DNA of 64,000 nt from an uncultured Lachnospiraceae bacterium (GTDB lineage Bacteria > Bacillota > Clostridia > Lachnospirales > Lachnospiraceae). The stretch's first letter is position 1. The number at the start of each line of letters is the position of its first letter. Below the pieces are notes generated by a model. It did no database searches. It was not told the origin of the DNA and saw nothing but the letters and a program-made list of their open reading frames with translations. A program made the translations under genes and the position numbers. Location: assembly GCA_900546325.1 (NCBI GenBank), contig URCR01000007.1, positions 16,938 to 80,937 on the forward strand, read 5' to 3'. Below, piece after piece: positions 7,705-16,645 of this stretch.

Positions 7705-9447
7705 CTAAACCGCATTTTCTGCTTCCATCTCATGGATTTCTATCACGCGTGCCTGGTAGTTCAGCGGGTTCCGGTTCTGATAATCAAACAGAAGCACCAT
7801 CTCTCCTTTTGCACCATTCCGGGTCACACGATGGTGGAAACGCTCGATATGTGTCATTTTTCTCAGCTGGCGTTTATCCCATTTCTCATACCCCGCAAGA
7901 TACCGATGCGCTCTTGCCTCTTCGTCATAGAAGCGCTGCTGCTCTTCTTTTTCCACCGTCTCTTCCCCTGCAAATGCCGGACGGCTTTTTGCATTTTCCC
8001 TGAGATAAAAATCAAATGTCAGAAGTTCCCGGTACAGCTCTTCCCGATCCGGATCTGCCTGCTTCGCAAATGCATACAAAATCTCATACCGCGTCACTCT
8101 TGAATGGCTTAAGAATGTATGCCCTGCCGCATCGTAATAATCTCCCAGCTGTTCGTACATCGAAAAAGGATCCGGAAATGCTTGTTCAAGCACTGCAAGC
8201 GTGTAGGAGAATTGTCCGCTGTTGTAATAAGATTCCACCATCTCCTCCACACGCTTCAGGCGGAGCACATCACTGTAAGGAATCCACTTCGTGTAGAGCA
8301 CTTCATACGGCGGTCTGCTCTTATACACAAGCCCGTACTGCTCCTTCTGTTCTTCCATATAGGAACCTTTCAGTACCTTCAGGAAACCAAGCTGCAGCTG
8401 TTCCGGCGCAAGCGCATAGACGTCATTGAAAGATCTGCGGAAACTCTCGTAATCTTCATACGGAAGTCCCGCGATCAGATCGAGGTGCTGATGGACATTT
8501 GCATGAGAATTGATTCTCTTTACGGTTCTTGACACCTCCTCAAACTTCATTGTCCGCCGGATCTCCCGGATGGTCCTGTCGTTTGTAGACTGCACTCCGA
8601 TTTCGAGCTGGATCAGCCCCGGGCGCATCTGTTCGATCAAAGCAAGCTCCTCCTCATTCAGAAGATCTGCCGACACCTCAAAATGAAAATTTGTGATTCC
8701 ATTGTCATGCTCGATCAGATATTTCCAGATCTCCGCCGCGTGACTGTGTCTGCAGTTAAACGTCCGGTCTACAAATTTAACCTGCGGTACTTCGGCATCA
8801 AGAAAAAACTGCAGTTCCTTTTTTACCAGCTCCAGATCTCGAAAACGCAGGCACTTGTCGACCGAAGACAGGCAGTAGCTGCAGGAAAACGGGCATCCTC
8901 TGCTTGTTTCATAGTAAACGATCTTGTTCTGAAAATCTTTCATGTCATGGTAGACAAATGGTACTTTACTCAGATCCATTACCGGACGCCACGGATTCTC
9001 CAGGATTTGTCCCTCCGCCCCGCGGTAAGTGATTCCATCGATCTCCTCCAGGCTTCCGCCTTCCATATAGTAATGTACCAGTTCCCGGAAAGTCTCTTCT
9101 CCTTCTCCTTTCATCACCCCGAAAGCTTCCGGAAGTCTCTGAAGAACCGCCCGGCTGTCGTAGGATACTTCCGGTCCTCCCACCCAGATCGGCACTCCGG
9201 GAAGAACCTTCCCCGCCTCGCGCACAAGCTGCTCTACATACTCCAGATTCCAGATATAGCAGGAAAAACAGAGAATATCCGGCTTCTTCCGGTACAGGTC
9301 CATTAAAATATCATCCACCTGCTGGTTGATAGTATACTCCGCGATCTGTATCTGCTCCTGATATTCCGGTACATATGCCCGAAGACTATACACCGCTAGA
9401 TTGGAATGGATATATTTCGCATTGATCGCTGTTAATAGAATGTTCAT
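7705..9447 (-). CDS. B12-binding radical SAM protein (DUF4080 type)
   Basis: 580 residues from the ATG at 9447, which has AAGAGGCG upstream; the frame is open further upstream but that part overlaps the SRP RNA promoter. N-terminal cobalamin-binding-like domain (about 1-130), then the radical SAM core with the iron-sulfur motif RGCPFSCSYCLS (CxxxCxxC, about residue 190), and a C-terminal domain of the DUF4080 kind. Substrate unknown; members are often annotated anaerobic Mg-protoporphyrin IX cyclase-like, which says little about function. Confidence 0.88.
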   Translation of the reverse strand: MNILLTAINAKYIHSNLAVYSLRAYVPEYQEQIQIAEYTINQQVDDILMDLYRKKPDILCFSCYIWNLEYVEQLVREAGKVLPGVPIWVGGPEVSYDSRAVLQRLPEAFGVMKGEGEETFRELVHYYMEGGSLEEIDGITYRGAEGQILENPWRPVMDLSKVPFVYHDMKDFQNKIVYYETSRGCPFSCSYCLSSVDKCLRFRDLELVKKELQFFLDAEVPQVKFVDRTFNCRHSHAAEIWKYLIEHDNGITNFHFEVSADLLNEEELALIEQMRPGLIQLEIGVQSTNDRTIREIRRTMKFEEVSRTVKRINSHANVHQHLDLIAGLPYEDYESFRRSFNDVYALAPEQLQLGFLKVLKGSYMEEQKEQYGLVYKSRPPYEVLYTKWIPYSDVLRLKRVEEMVESYYNSGQFSYTLAVLEQAFPDPFSMYEQLGDYYDAAGHTFLSHSRVTRYEILYAFAKQADPDREELYRELLTFDFYLRENAKSRPAFAGEETVEKEEQQRFYDEEARAHRYLAGYEKWDKRQLRKMTHIERFHHRVTRNGAKGEMVLLFDYQNRNPLNYQARVIEIHEMEAENAV

Positions 9448-9544
9448 ATACGCCTCTTTTCTGCGCCGACCGCACCTCTTTGCAAATCTGCGCCTGAAAT
9501 ATTGTTTTATTTTACTATATATTGTACTTTTTCGCAATTCCCAG

Positions 9545-9573
9545 TTGACATTTTCACATAAACACGGTAAAAT
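9545..9573 (+). promoter_or_regulatory. Promoter of the SRP RNA
   Basis: Perfect TTGACA at 9545-9550, 17-nt spacer, TAAAAT at 9568-9573. The expected start of transcription is about 9580, exactly where the sequence begins to match the Bacillus-type scRNA. Confidence 0.88.
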
Positions 9574-9580
9574 ATAGACT

Positions 9581-9840
9581 CGTGCAGCCGGGGTGTTAGC
9601 GGTACCTTGTACCCACAATCCGCTATAGTGGGGGTGATGTTACACGGAGGGCTTATGCTTGTGAAGCTGCCCTCGGAAAGTGGCGTTGAGGCTTGGGTCT
9701 TACGCGACGGAACTCTGTGAACCGTGTCAGGTCGGGAACGAAGCAGCACTAAGCAGAGACCTCCGGGTGCCGTAAGGGTGCCTGGGCTGAGTTAACTGCC
9801 GAGGTAACGTTTGGGAGGTAAGTTCGAAGTGTAACGCACG
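9581..9840 (+). ncRNA. ffs: Signal recognition particle RNA, large bacterial type
   Basis: About 260 nt. Two regions match the Bacillus subtilis scRNA pattern: the Alu-domain start (GTTAGCGGTACCTTGTACCC followed by ACAATCCGCT, 9594-9623) and the conserved Ffh-binding apical stem (GTGTCAGGTCGGGAACGAAG then CAGCA, 9724-9748), followed by GGGTGCCGTAAGGGTGCCTG. Ends CGTGC (9581) and GCACG (9836-9840) pair to close the RNA. The apical loop reads GGGAAC rather than the usual GGAA tetraloop context. Strong own promoter and terminator. Confidence 0.95.
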
Positions 9841-9863
9841 TAAAAAATTTACGAACTTACTTG

Positions 9864-9896
9864 CGGTGAGGATCTTTCAGATTCTCACCGTTTTTT
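9864..9896 (+). terminator. Intrinsic terminator of SRP RNA
   Basis: CGGTGAG (9864-9870) pairs with CTCACCG (9884-9890), extended by GATC/GATT to an 11-bp stem with a TTTCA loop, followed by six T. Confidence 0.9.
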
Positions 9897-9905
9897 ATTT
9901 CCTCA

Positions 9906-9934
9906 TTTACACCGGATTTCTCCAGTGGTAAAAT
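9906..9934 (+). promoter_or_regulatory. Promoter of pepC
   Basis: TTTACA at 9906-9911, 17-nt spacer and TAAAAT at 9929-9934, about 50 nt before the pepC start. Confidence 0.65.
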
Positions 9935-9987
9935 ACAGATAAATAACATCTTTAACAAACGAAATCATCAGAAAGAAGGTTAAACAA

Positions 9988-11325
9988 ATGAAGGAATCAC
10001 TTACAAAAGAAACGCTGGAAGCATTTCAAAATGATTTCCGCGCAGACACACTTCACACTGTTGCGAAAAATGCAGTCACTGTAAATGGACTCTTAAAATC
10101 ATCCAGAAACAGCGAGGCAGCCCGCAGCACAAGACACGAATTTTCCATCTCCCTTGAGCAGGGCGAGATTACCAATCAGATGCAGAGCGGACGCTGCTGG
10201 ATGTTCGCCGCACTGAATACATTCCGCTTTGAAGTGATGAAAAAACTGAACCTTGAGACCTTTGAACTGTCACAGAATTATACCTTGTTCTATGACAAAC
10301 TTGAGAAAGCAAATTATTTCTTGGAAAGTATTCTTGACACCCTTGAGGAACCTGTAAACGGAAGACTGATTTCCCACCTTCTGACAGACCCGCTCGGAGA
10401 CGGCGGCCAGTGGGATATGCTGTGCAGCATTATCCGCAAGTACGGACTCGTCCCGAAGGATGCGATGCCGGAGACTGCCTGCTCTTCTGCAACACACGAA
10501 ATGGCAGGATACATGACGAAAAAACTCCGCGAATTTGCCTGCACCCTCCGCAAAGCACACGAAGCCGGAACTTCTCTCGATGAGCTCCGCATACAGAAAG
10601 AAGCTATGATGAATGAAATCTACCGCATTCTCTGCATCTGTCTCGGAGAACCTCCGAAGACATTTGATTTTGAAGTGCGCGACAAAGATAAGAATTTCCA
10701 CCGCGATACACAGATCACTCCGCAGGAATTCTACGAGAAGTACGTCGGTCTGAATCTCGATGATTATATCAGCCTGATCAACGCCCCGACCGGCGACAAA
10801 CCATACCACCGCAGTTACAGCGTCAAATACCTTGGAAATGTCAAAGAAGGACGCCCGGTGCGCTACCTGAATCTGGAGATTGAAGAATTAAAGAAAGCTG
10901 CGATCGCACAGATGCAGGACGGTTCCCCGGTATGGTTCGGCTGTGATGTCGGAAAATATTCCTGCGGCGAAAACGGACTGATGGATCTTGACCTCTACCA
11001 GACAGAAACACTTCTCGGTACTACTTACGAACTGACGAAAGCGGAACGTCTCGACTATCACGAGAGCCTTATGACTCACGCGATGACATTCATGGGTGTC
11101 AACCTTGACGAGAACGGAAAACCGGACCGCTGGCGCGTCGAGAACAGCTGGGGTGAGAAATCCGGCAAGAAAGGTTACTATGTCATGAGCGACGCATGGT
11201 TTGACGAGTACATGTACCAGGTTGTTGTCAATAAAAAATACCTTCCTGAACAGTTTATCAAAGAATACGAGTCTGAACCGATCCTTCTCGAACCTTGGGA
11301 TCCGATGGGCTCACTCGCATTATAA
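9988..11325 (+). CDS. pepC: Aminopeptidase C, bleomycin hydrolase family (C1)
   Basis: 445-residue cytosolic cysteine peptidase. The catalytic cysteine lies in QMQSGRCWMFAALN (about residue 70), the histidine in LMTHAMTFMGV and the asparagine in VENSWGEKSGKKGYY, all in canonical order. Full family length. It is expected to form the barrel-shaped hexamer of bleomycin hydrolases and trim peptides inside the cell. Single gene with its own promoter and a terminator directly after the stop. Confidence 0.96.
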   Translation: MKESLTKETLEAFQNDFRADTLHTVAKNAVTVNGLLKSSRNSEAARSTRHEFSISLEQGEITNQMQSGRCWMFAALNTFRFEVMKKLNLETFELSQNYTLFYDKLEKANYFLESILDTLEEPVNGRLISHLLTDPLGDGGQWDMLCSIIRKYGLVPKDAMPETACSSATHEMAGYMTKKLREFACTLRKAHEAGTSLDELRIQKEAMMNEIYRILCICLGEPPKTFDFEVRDKDKNFHRDTQITPQEFYEKYVGLNLDDYISLINAPTGDKPYHRSYSVKYLGNVKEGRPVRYLNLEIEELKKAAIAQMQDGSPVWFGCDVGKYSCGENGLMDLDLYQTETLLGTTYELTKAERLDYHESLMTHAMTFMGVNLDENGKPDRWRVENSWGEKSGKKGYYVMSDAWFDEYMYQVVVNKKYLPEQFIKEYESEPILLEPWDPMGSLAL

Positions 11326-11330
11326 TTGCA

Positions 11331-11379
11331 AAAAAACAGAAGGCGCCGGAAAGTTATCCACGCACCTTCTGTTTTTTTA
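11331..11379. terminator. Bidirectional terminator between pepC and tadA
   Basis: AAAAAACAGAAGG (about 11331-11343) pairs with CCTTCTGTTTTTTT (about 11366-11379). A and T runs on both sides allow it to end both converging transcripts. Confidence 0.85.
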
Positions 11380-11403
11380 CTCCCTTTTCCACAAATCTTC
11401 CCC

Positions 11404-11895
11404 TTATTCCCCCGGGTTTTCCTCCGCTTTCTTTCTCGCCTTCTCTTCTCTCAGCTCCCGGAAGAAGGATTTCATCATCTGGCTGCACTCTTCCTCTAAC
11501 ACTCCGATCTCCAGTTCCACCTGATGATTGAACTGCGGCACTTGAAGCAGATTAAAAATCGAACCCGCGCATCCCGCTTTCGGATTCATGCATCCTACAA
11601 CAACCTTCTTCATCCTCGACTGCACGATCGCCCCCGAGCACATCTGACACGGCTCCAGTGTGACATACATGGTACAATCTTCAAGCCTCCAGTCATCCAT
11701 CTTCCTGCTCGCCTTCCTGATCGCGATCAGTTCCGCATGGGCAAGCGTGTTCTTGTCAATCGTCCTCCGGTTGTATCCTCTTGCAATAATTTTATCCTGA
11801 TATACGATCACACAGCCGATCGGTACTTCTTTGAGCGCATATGCCTTCTTTGCCTGCCGGATCGCCTCTTTCATGTATTTTTCATCCTGATTCAT
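11404..11895 (-). CDS. tadA: tRNA-specific adenosine deaminase
   Basis: 163 residues, converts A34 to inosine in tRNA-Arg(ACG). Zinc and catalytic residues are visible as HAELIAI (His, Glu) and TLEPCQMCSGAI (PCxxC). The RSRMKK-to-GSIFNLL C-terminal region is typical of TadA rather than of cytidine or guanine deaminases. It follows the DUF6128 gene after 48 nt and may be co-transcribed. Confidence 0.95.
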   Translation of the reverse strand: MNQDEKYMKEAIRQAKKAYALKEVPIGCVIVYQDKIIARGYNRRTIDKNTLAHAELIAIRKASRKMDDWRLEDCTMYVTLEPCQMCSGAIVQSRMKKVVVGCMNPKAGCAGSIFNLLQVPQFNHQVELEIGVLEEECSQMMKSFFRELREEKARKKAEENPGE

Positions 11896-11943
11896 CTTTT
11901 TTGTTTCCTCCGCTCTCTTTCTAGGATCCTTCTCTTTCCTCTT

Positions 11944-12777
11944 TTACTGTCCTTTTTCTACTTTTCTGCACCAATATCCAAATCTCTCATAGGTATTTTG
12001 CTCCTGCGCAGAGAGCGTCACCGGAAGCTTCCCCGCCTCCCTGAATTCCGAAAATCCAAAACAGTCCGCCGCCTGCCTCTCTCTCCGATGATAGATCCCC
12101 GGCACGCCAAGTACACAGTGATCTCCCTCCTCAATCAGAAGCAGATGATGATAGTTGTAATAGCCATGCAATAAAAAACTGTTGTTTGCAAGCCTCCACT
12201 CCCCGCGGGCAAGCTCCCCCAGATCATTTCTCCGGATTTTTCTGCATCGCAGAAAACCATTTACACCGGAGTCTTCCTCGTCCGGCTGCCGCGCTGCACA
12301 CGCACACTGCTCCGTGTCAATCTCCTGTTCCAGCACGCTTTCCTTTTCCCGGTCCGCCGGCACGCTCTCCGCCTGCTCCGTGAGATCTGCCTCTTCTTCT
12401 ATCCTTTCTTTTATGCTTTCTCTTCTGACGCATCCGGTAAAATTTACTTTTACCGGCTCCCATACCGCCGCATAAATGACGTCCTCTTTGCACTTGAGCA
12501 AAATTCCATCCAGTTGATCCAGCTGTTCTTCCGTCTCCACCGCCTGTGACACATTTCCATGCACTACCTGAACAGGTCCGAGAGAAACCGTTTCACAAGC
12601 ACCATGTTTCATCCGGAATCCGCAGATTTCCAGCTGCTTATCTGCATGTTCCCAGGCTCCCTTTACACTGACTCCGAAAACAGCTCCTTCCCTTCGCTGT
12701 TCTGCCCGGACAAAGCCTACATTTCTCACCGGTACAGATTCTTTATATTCATATAAATAACAGATTTGTTGTCCCAT
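11944..12777 (-). CDS. DUF6128-like protein
   Basis: 277 residues from the ATG at 12777 (GAGGGGA lies 12 nt upstream; an in-frame ATG at 12798 would add seven residues). N-terminal part (about 1-110) is compact and predicted beta-rich; the middle (about 115-170) is Glu- and Gln-rich and probably disordered; the C-terminal 90 residues (DLGELARGEWRLANNSFLLH onwards, with YYNYHHLLLI) look like a second folded unit. The family is common in Lachnospiraceae and has no known role. No signal peptide. Confidence 0.6.
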   Translation of the reverse strand: MGQQICYLYEYKESVPVRNVGFVRAEQRREGAVFGVSVKGAWEHADKQLEICGFRMKHGACETVSLGPVQVVHGNVSQAVETEEQLDQLDGILLKCKEDVIYAAVWEPVKVNFTGCVRRESIKERIEEEADLTEQAESVPADREKESVLEQEIDTEQCACAARQPDEEDSGVNGFLRCRKIRRNDLGELARGEWRLANNSFLLHGYYNYHHLLLIEEGDHCVLGVPGIYHRRERQAADCFGFSEFREAGKLPVTLSAQEQNTYERFGYWCRKVEKGQ

Positions 12778-12830
12778 ATTACCGCGACATCCCCTCAACT
12801 TGTCTTTCTCTTAATCTATTCACAAGCCGG

Positions 12831-12923
12831 GATAAAAAGAACCAGAGCGTGTCTGAAATTCTGTCTTCGCAAAAGCTTTCACATCCTCTGCTTCAGCTTC
12901 TATCCGCCTTCAAACACGCTCTG
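12831..12923 (-). terminator. Large stem-loop terminator after the siroheme reductase gene
   Basis: On the minus strand CAGAGCGTGT (12914-12923) pairs perfectly with ACACGCTCTG (12843-12852), extended by TGAA/TTCA, enclosing about 50 nt, and is followed by GTTCTTTTTA. It lies six bases past the stop of the upstream gene. The internal loop is unusually large for a plain terminator. Confidence 0.7.
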
Positions 12924-12928
12924 TCCTT

Positions 12929-14467
12929 CTATGAAACTAAGAATTTCTCTGTCAGTTCTTTAAAACATTCACACCCTGCGATCTCTGTCACAGTCTTCTC
13001 TTCCCGCTCCAAAAGCTTTCCGAGTTCGACAATGTACTGCGGGATCACACTTGCGAGCATCACTCCCTGAAGTTCTCCCATATGTGTGTCCGTTCCGGAA
13101 ACAGAACCTCCCACAAAAAGCTGGAAAGCATCTTCCGACTGATCTCCCACTTTCACCTTTCTTCCCGCAAATCCGATCTCTGCCACCGGATGCCTTGCAC
13201 AGCTGTTCGGACATCCGCTGATCTGGATCATCGGCAGTCTGCTTTCACAGAGTCCCGCTTCCTTCACCGTTGCAAGAATCTCCCTGCAAAGCTTCTGGCT
13301 CTGGAGAATCCCCATCTGGCAGGACGGTGTTCCGACACAGCTGAGTGTGCGCATAACCGGTGTCTGCATCATATGTGCCATCATTTTCTGAAGCTCTTCT
13401 GCCTGCTCTCTTGTAAGGTTGCGGACATACATCTCTTCTTCCATACTCAGTCTGACCTGGGCTACTTCCACCCGCTCCACAAACGCTGCGATCTTCTCAA
13501 GATCTTCTGCCGCAAGCTGACCGCATACCGGGTGAAGAATCACTGTATACAGACCTTCCTGACGCTGCGCAATACAAGTGCCGTTCAGATCCTCACAGGA
13601 AGAAATATCCCCTGCTACAGCCGGCTCAATTTCCTCAAACTGATGTGTTTTCTTCACCTCTTCCAGGTGTTTCTCAAAACATTCTAAGAACGCCTCTGTT
13701 CCCATTCTTCTCGGAATGAAACGTGTGCGGGCCTTCGCCTTGTTCTGATAATCCCCTTCTGCAATGAATAACTGTACCATCGCCTCAACATAATACAACA
13801 CTTCCTGAGGACGGACAAGCGACGGATAAGGAATTGCCACTGCCGGTCCTTGTCCCATTCCTCCTGCAAGCCACATGCGGAACATCGGGACTCCGTCCTC
13901 AGACACTGCCATAAATCCCATGTCATTGACGGAAGCTGCCGCGGTGTCCTTCTCGTCGGAAGAAAATGCTACTTTCAGCTTTCTCGGAAGCTTGTAAGAC
14001 GGAGCATTTCCAAGGAAATAGTTCCCAACCTGCAGCGCATACGGTGTCACATCAAATGCCTCCGCCTTCTCCACTCCTGCAAGCGGGGATAGCGAGACAT
14101 TCCGCGGAAAATTTCCTCCGCCTCCTCTTGTAAACAGATCATGGTCAATCCCGTCTTCCATGATGTCACACACACTGTCGATCTCTAGATCATGAAGCTG
14201 TACTGCCTGTCTTGTGGTCAGATGTACCTTCTCCAGCCCATATTTGTGCACATAGGAGAGGATCAGGTTCAAGTGCTCCTTAGAGACCAGTCCCGACGGT
14301 GTCCGCAGACGAATCATAAATGACTTCTGATCCTGCTGCGCATACACACCCATTCCACCGGAAATCCCTTTAAATTCTGCCTTGCTGATCTCCTCGTTCA
14401 CAAATTTGTGCCCTGCTTTTCTGAACTCTTGTACTTCACTTTTTAAAAACGCTTTGTAATTTTCCAT
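12929..14467 (-). CDS. Siroheme/4Fe-4S nitrite or sulfite reductase-like protein
   Basis: 512 residues with the duplicated ferredoxin-like plus catalytic half-domain layout of the NirA/CysI family. Cluster and siroheme ligands are in CVGTPSCQMG and, about 35 residues later, ISGCPNSCARH (Cx5C ... Cx3C). Whether it reduces sulfite or nitrite cannot be read from sequence; the RTPSGLV and TTRQAVQLHDL motifs carry the usual anion-site arginines. It is a single gene here, with no adjacent electron donor; ferredoxin is presumed. Confidence 0.87.
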   Translation of the reverse strand: MENYKAFLKSEVQEFRKAGHKFVNEEISKAEFKGISGGMGVYAQQDQKSFMIRLRTPSGLVSKEHLNLILSYVHKYGLEKVHLTTRQAVQLHDLEIDSVCDIMEDGIDHDLFTRGGGGNFPRNVSLSPLAGVEKAEAFDVTPYALQVGNYFLGNAPSYKLPRKLKVAFSSDEKDTAAASVNDMGFMAVSEDGVPMFRMWLAGGMGQGPAVAIPYPSLVRPQEVLYYVEAMVQLFIAEGDYQNKAKARTRFIPRRMGTEAFLECFEKHLEEVKKTHQFEEIEPAVAGDISSCEDLNGTCIAQRQEGLYTVILHPVCGQLAAEDLEKIAAFVERVEVAQVRLSMEEEMYVRNLTREQAEELQKMMAHMMQTPVMRTLSCVGTPSCQMGILQSQKLCREILATVKEAGLCESRLPMIQISGCPNSCARHPVAEIGFAGRKVKVGDQSEDAFQLFVGGSVSGTDTHMGELQGVMLASVIPQYIVELGKLLEREEKTVTEIAGCECFKELTEKFLVS

Positions 14468-14497
14468 ATTTGCTCCTTTTTCTCTTCTCCGGACAGA

Positions 14498-14890
14498 TTA
14501 TACGAATACCGGAGGCTCATAATCATCCCCGAGCGTCACTTTCTTCTGCTCTTCTTTTCCGAGAAATGCCCACTCCGTCATCGTTTCCCATCCGTGAATA
14601 CTGCGGTCATATACCTGGACATAGCCAATCTTGTCCGCGTGTACCCGGACAGTATTTGTATCATACTCTCTTCCTGTATACGGGTTCACTTCTCCTTTGT
14701 CACGGTCTTCCAGTTCTGCGTCTGCCGCCGCTTTCACCTTCATCAATTCCTGCTCATATCTCCTCTCCAACATCGTCTTACCGCTGAGCTTCTTTTGCAG
14801 GTTTTCCGTCCGGTCTTCTTTTTGCGTATCGATTACCTCTATCTTCACTTTGTTCACACTCGTTTCTTCTCTCAAAATTTCAGGATACAA
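14498..14890 (-). CDS. Uncharacterised small protein
   Basis: About 115-130 residues, not recognised. No ATG start: either TTG at 14890 with GGAGAAGG close upstream, or a GTG further in (peptide then begins VNKVKIEVID) with GAGAGAAG at better spacing. The middle is charged and helical (KKLSGKTMLERRYEQELMKV), the C-terminus contains VNPYTGREYDTNTVR and WAFLGKEEQKK. No membrane span. It precedes the siroheme reductase gene by 30 nt and may share its transcript. Confidence 0.5.
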   Translation of the reverse strand: MYPEILREETSVNKVKIEVIDTQKEDRTENLQKKLSGKTMLERRYEQELMKVKAAADAELEDRDKGEVNPYTGREYDTNTVRVHADKIGYVQVYDRSIHGWETMTEWAFLGKEEQKKVTLGDDYEPPVFV

Positions 14891-14981
14891 AATCCTTCTC
14901 CAATTCTCTGGGTTCTATTTTATCAGACAATAGAAAAAAGGTAAAGAGAACAGAACGTAAATTCTTTGTGACTTCCCCTCC

Positions 14982-15022
14982 AAAAAAAGCAGCAGTATAA
15001 GTGTAGTTTCCCCTTATACTGC
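14982..15022 (-). terminator. Intrinsic terminator after the VanY-like gene
   Basis: On the minus strand GCAGTATAAG (15013-15022) pairs perfectly with CTTATACTGC (14992-15001), followed by TGC and seven T. Confidence 0.9.
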
Positions 15023-15120
15023 CCGCCTATACAAGTTTCTATGTCCGTTTTTACCGTCTGCTTTCTGCCTGTCTGAAAGCTTTTTATATTTACTGTTTTA
15101 GCCTCTGCTGTCACCTTTTA

Positions 15121-15954
15121 CTAGTAAGTTTCTCCCAGATATTCTTCCAGTGTCACACCGCTGTCCATGATCTTCTTGGCATCTTCTTTTCCCACATACC
15201 GGTAATGCCATGATTCATAGATAATTCCTGTCTCTGAAATCTTATCCGGCGGATATCTTAAAATAAATCCATACTTATAGCAGTTCTCCTGCAGCCACTT
15301 CGCCTCTTCTGTATCTGCCTGAGCTTCATCCAACGCGCCGTAAGATGAGGATACGATATCTGCCGCAAGCCCCAGCTCATGTTCACTTGTCCCCGGATAT
15401 GCCACGGACTTCCCTGTCTCCTCAAATGCCTCAAGATAGGTCATTCCCTGGTCGATCCAGTCCTGCATCGTCTGATTATAGATTGCCTTCTGTTCATCCA
15501 GCGTACGATATGCCGAACAGATCTGAGGACTCAGTCCCGCTTCTCTGGCCGCTGCAAGCATCTCCTTCAGCGCATCTGCCGCTCTCGCATCAAATGTATA
15601 GCCATTTTCCACTTCTGCAAGTTCCGGCTGATAATCGTCAGCCAGCGGGTGTGTATTATTGACCAAGGTCAGATTCCACTCTGTTTGTTTCTCTTCGTCG
15701 GTGGTATTCTTCTCTTCCTTGTCTGAATTCTGCTTCGCTGCTTTTGCTTCACTTTCTTTGACTGCCTTTGCAACCTTGGCATCGACTGCCTTCGCTTCTG
15801 TCTTCTTCCCAATAAAAATACCGACAGCTCCTCCTGCTGCTACACCCGCCACAAGCGCAGCCCCCGCAAGAGTAATCGCAATCTTCTTCAGCATCTGAAA
15901 CTTGCGCTTCTGATTCCTGTCTTTTCTCGCCAGTGCTTCATCATCTATCCACAT
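15121..15954 (-). CDS. D-alanyl-D-alanine carboxypeptidase, M15/VanY family
   Basis: 277 residues: short cytoplasmic start, one membrane anchor (about 24-48, rich in Ala/Gly/Val), a Lys/Glu-rich linker (50-95) and the M15B peptidase domain. Zinc ligands are visible in SEHELGLAADIV (His, Asp) and SWHYRYVG (His); the SAYRTLDEQ motif is the conserved family segment. It should trim D-Ala from peptidoglycan stem peptides outside the membrane. No resistance genes are nearby, so a housekeeping role is likelier than glycopeptide resistance. Confidence 0.9.
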   Translation of the reverse strand: MWIDDEALARKDRNQKRKFQMLKKIAITLAGAALVAGVAAGGAVGIFIGKKTEAKAVDAKVAKAVKESEAKAAKQNSDKEEKNTTDEEKQTEWNLTLVNNTHPLADDYQPELAEVENGYTFDARAADALKEMLAAAREAGLSPQICSAYRTLDEQKAIYNQTMQDWIDQGMTYLEAFEETGKSVAYPGTSEHELGLAADIVSSSYGALDEAQADTEEAKWLQENCYKYGFILRYPPDKISETGIIYESWHYRYVGKEDAKKIMDSGVTLEEYLGETY

Positions 15955-16043
15955 AATTTTTTTCCTTTTCCTGCTGATTTCCCTGCTGATTTTCCTGTAA
16001 CATTTTTATTATACCACGTCTTTTCGTTTTTTTAAAGAATCGC

Positions 16044-16103
16044 GCCGGAAACTTTTCCCGGAAACTTCTGTAAATACAGTTCCGCGCCAAGCTTCTTTCC
16101 GGC
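16044..16103 (-). other. Stem-loop between the membrane-protein gene and the VanY-like gene
   Basis: GCCGGAAA (16044-16051) and TTTCCGGC (16096-16103) pair; inside, CTGTA/TACAG and GGAA/TTCC form a second helix. It begins six bases after the upstream stop. No good T-run follows on the minus strand, so it may be a weak terminator or an mRNA-end stabiliser. Confidence 0.45.
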
Positions 16104-16108
16104 AGCCC

Positions 16109-16645
16109 CTAACTCTTCATTACCTTTCCTCTAAGCCTGCCCCAGACTTCTGCCTGAAAATAGACATACGCTCTGTCAAAAATAAAAATACCTGCCTGCC
16201 CCGCTGCCGCCAGAATCAAGAACAACGTCCCTGTCATCTTCTTCGCGATCAGCAATGACGGGAAAAGATATATTGCGGGAAGAAACATACAATTGAATAC
16301 AACACATTTCCACACCCACAAAATCGCTTTCTTCTTCCGGATCCGGTCTGCCTTTGCAAGCACTTCCCACCCGGTCTCCGCAAGCAGGATATAGATCCCC
16401 ATCGCCGCAAATGTCACACAGTACATCTTCTGCGGAGAAACGATCACTCCAAGCAGAGTGCAAGCCGTAAGAAATGCAGCCCCGTAGGGAATCCCCCACT
16501 CTCTGACCGCGATCCCGACACAAAATGCCGCTGCCGCCAGCAAAAACAGGGTACTCGTTTCAAATATACTTCCCATCACGATCAGTACTACCGCAAATGC
16601 TGCCAGTACCCCTGACAATGCTATTTTTCTTGCATTTACATGCAT
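16109..16645 (-). CDS. Integral membrane protein, unknown
   Basis: 178 residues from the ATG at 16645 (GGGAGGCGA upstream). About five hydrophobic spans: 7-25, 28-48, 54-72, 78-94 and 115-155. A basic cytoplasmic loop RIRKKK lies in the middle. Not recognised. The start overlaps the stop of the DnaJ-domain gene by 10 nt, so the two are translationally coupled and probably act together with the DUF5685 protein. Confidence 0.65.
   Translation of the reverse strand: MHVNARKIALSGVLAAFAVVLIVMGSIFETSTLFLLAAAAFCVGIAVREWGIPYGAAFLTACTLLGVIVSPQKMYCVTFAAMGIYILLAETGWEVLAKADRIRKKKAILWVWKCVVFNCMFLPAIYLFPSLLIAKKMTGTLFLILAAAGQAGIFIFDRAYVYFQAEVWGRLRGKVMKS

Noticed and set aside
15121..15954. Vancomycin-resistance gene vanY
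   Set aside because: M15 carboxypeptidase is clear, but there is no vanS, vanR, vanH, ligase or vanX nearby; such enzymes are common as housekeeping proteins.
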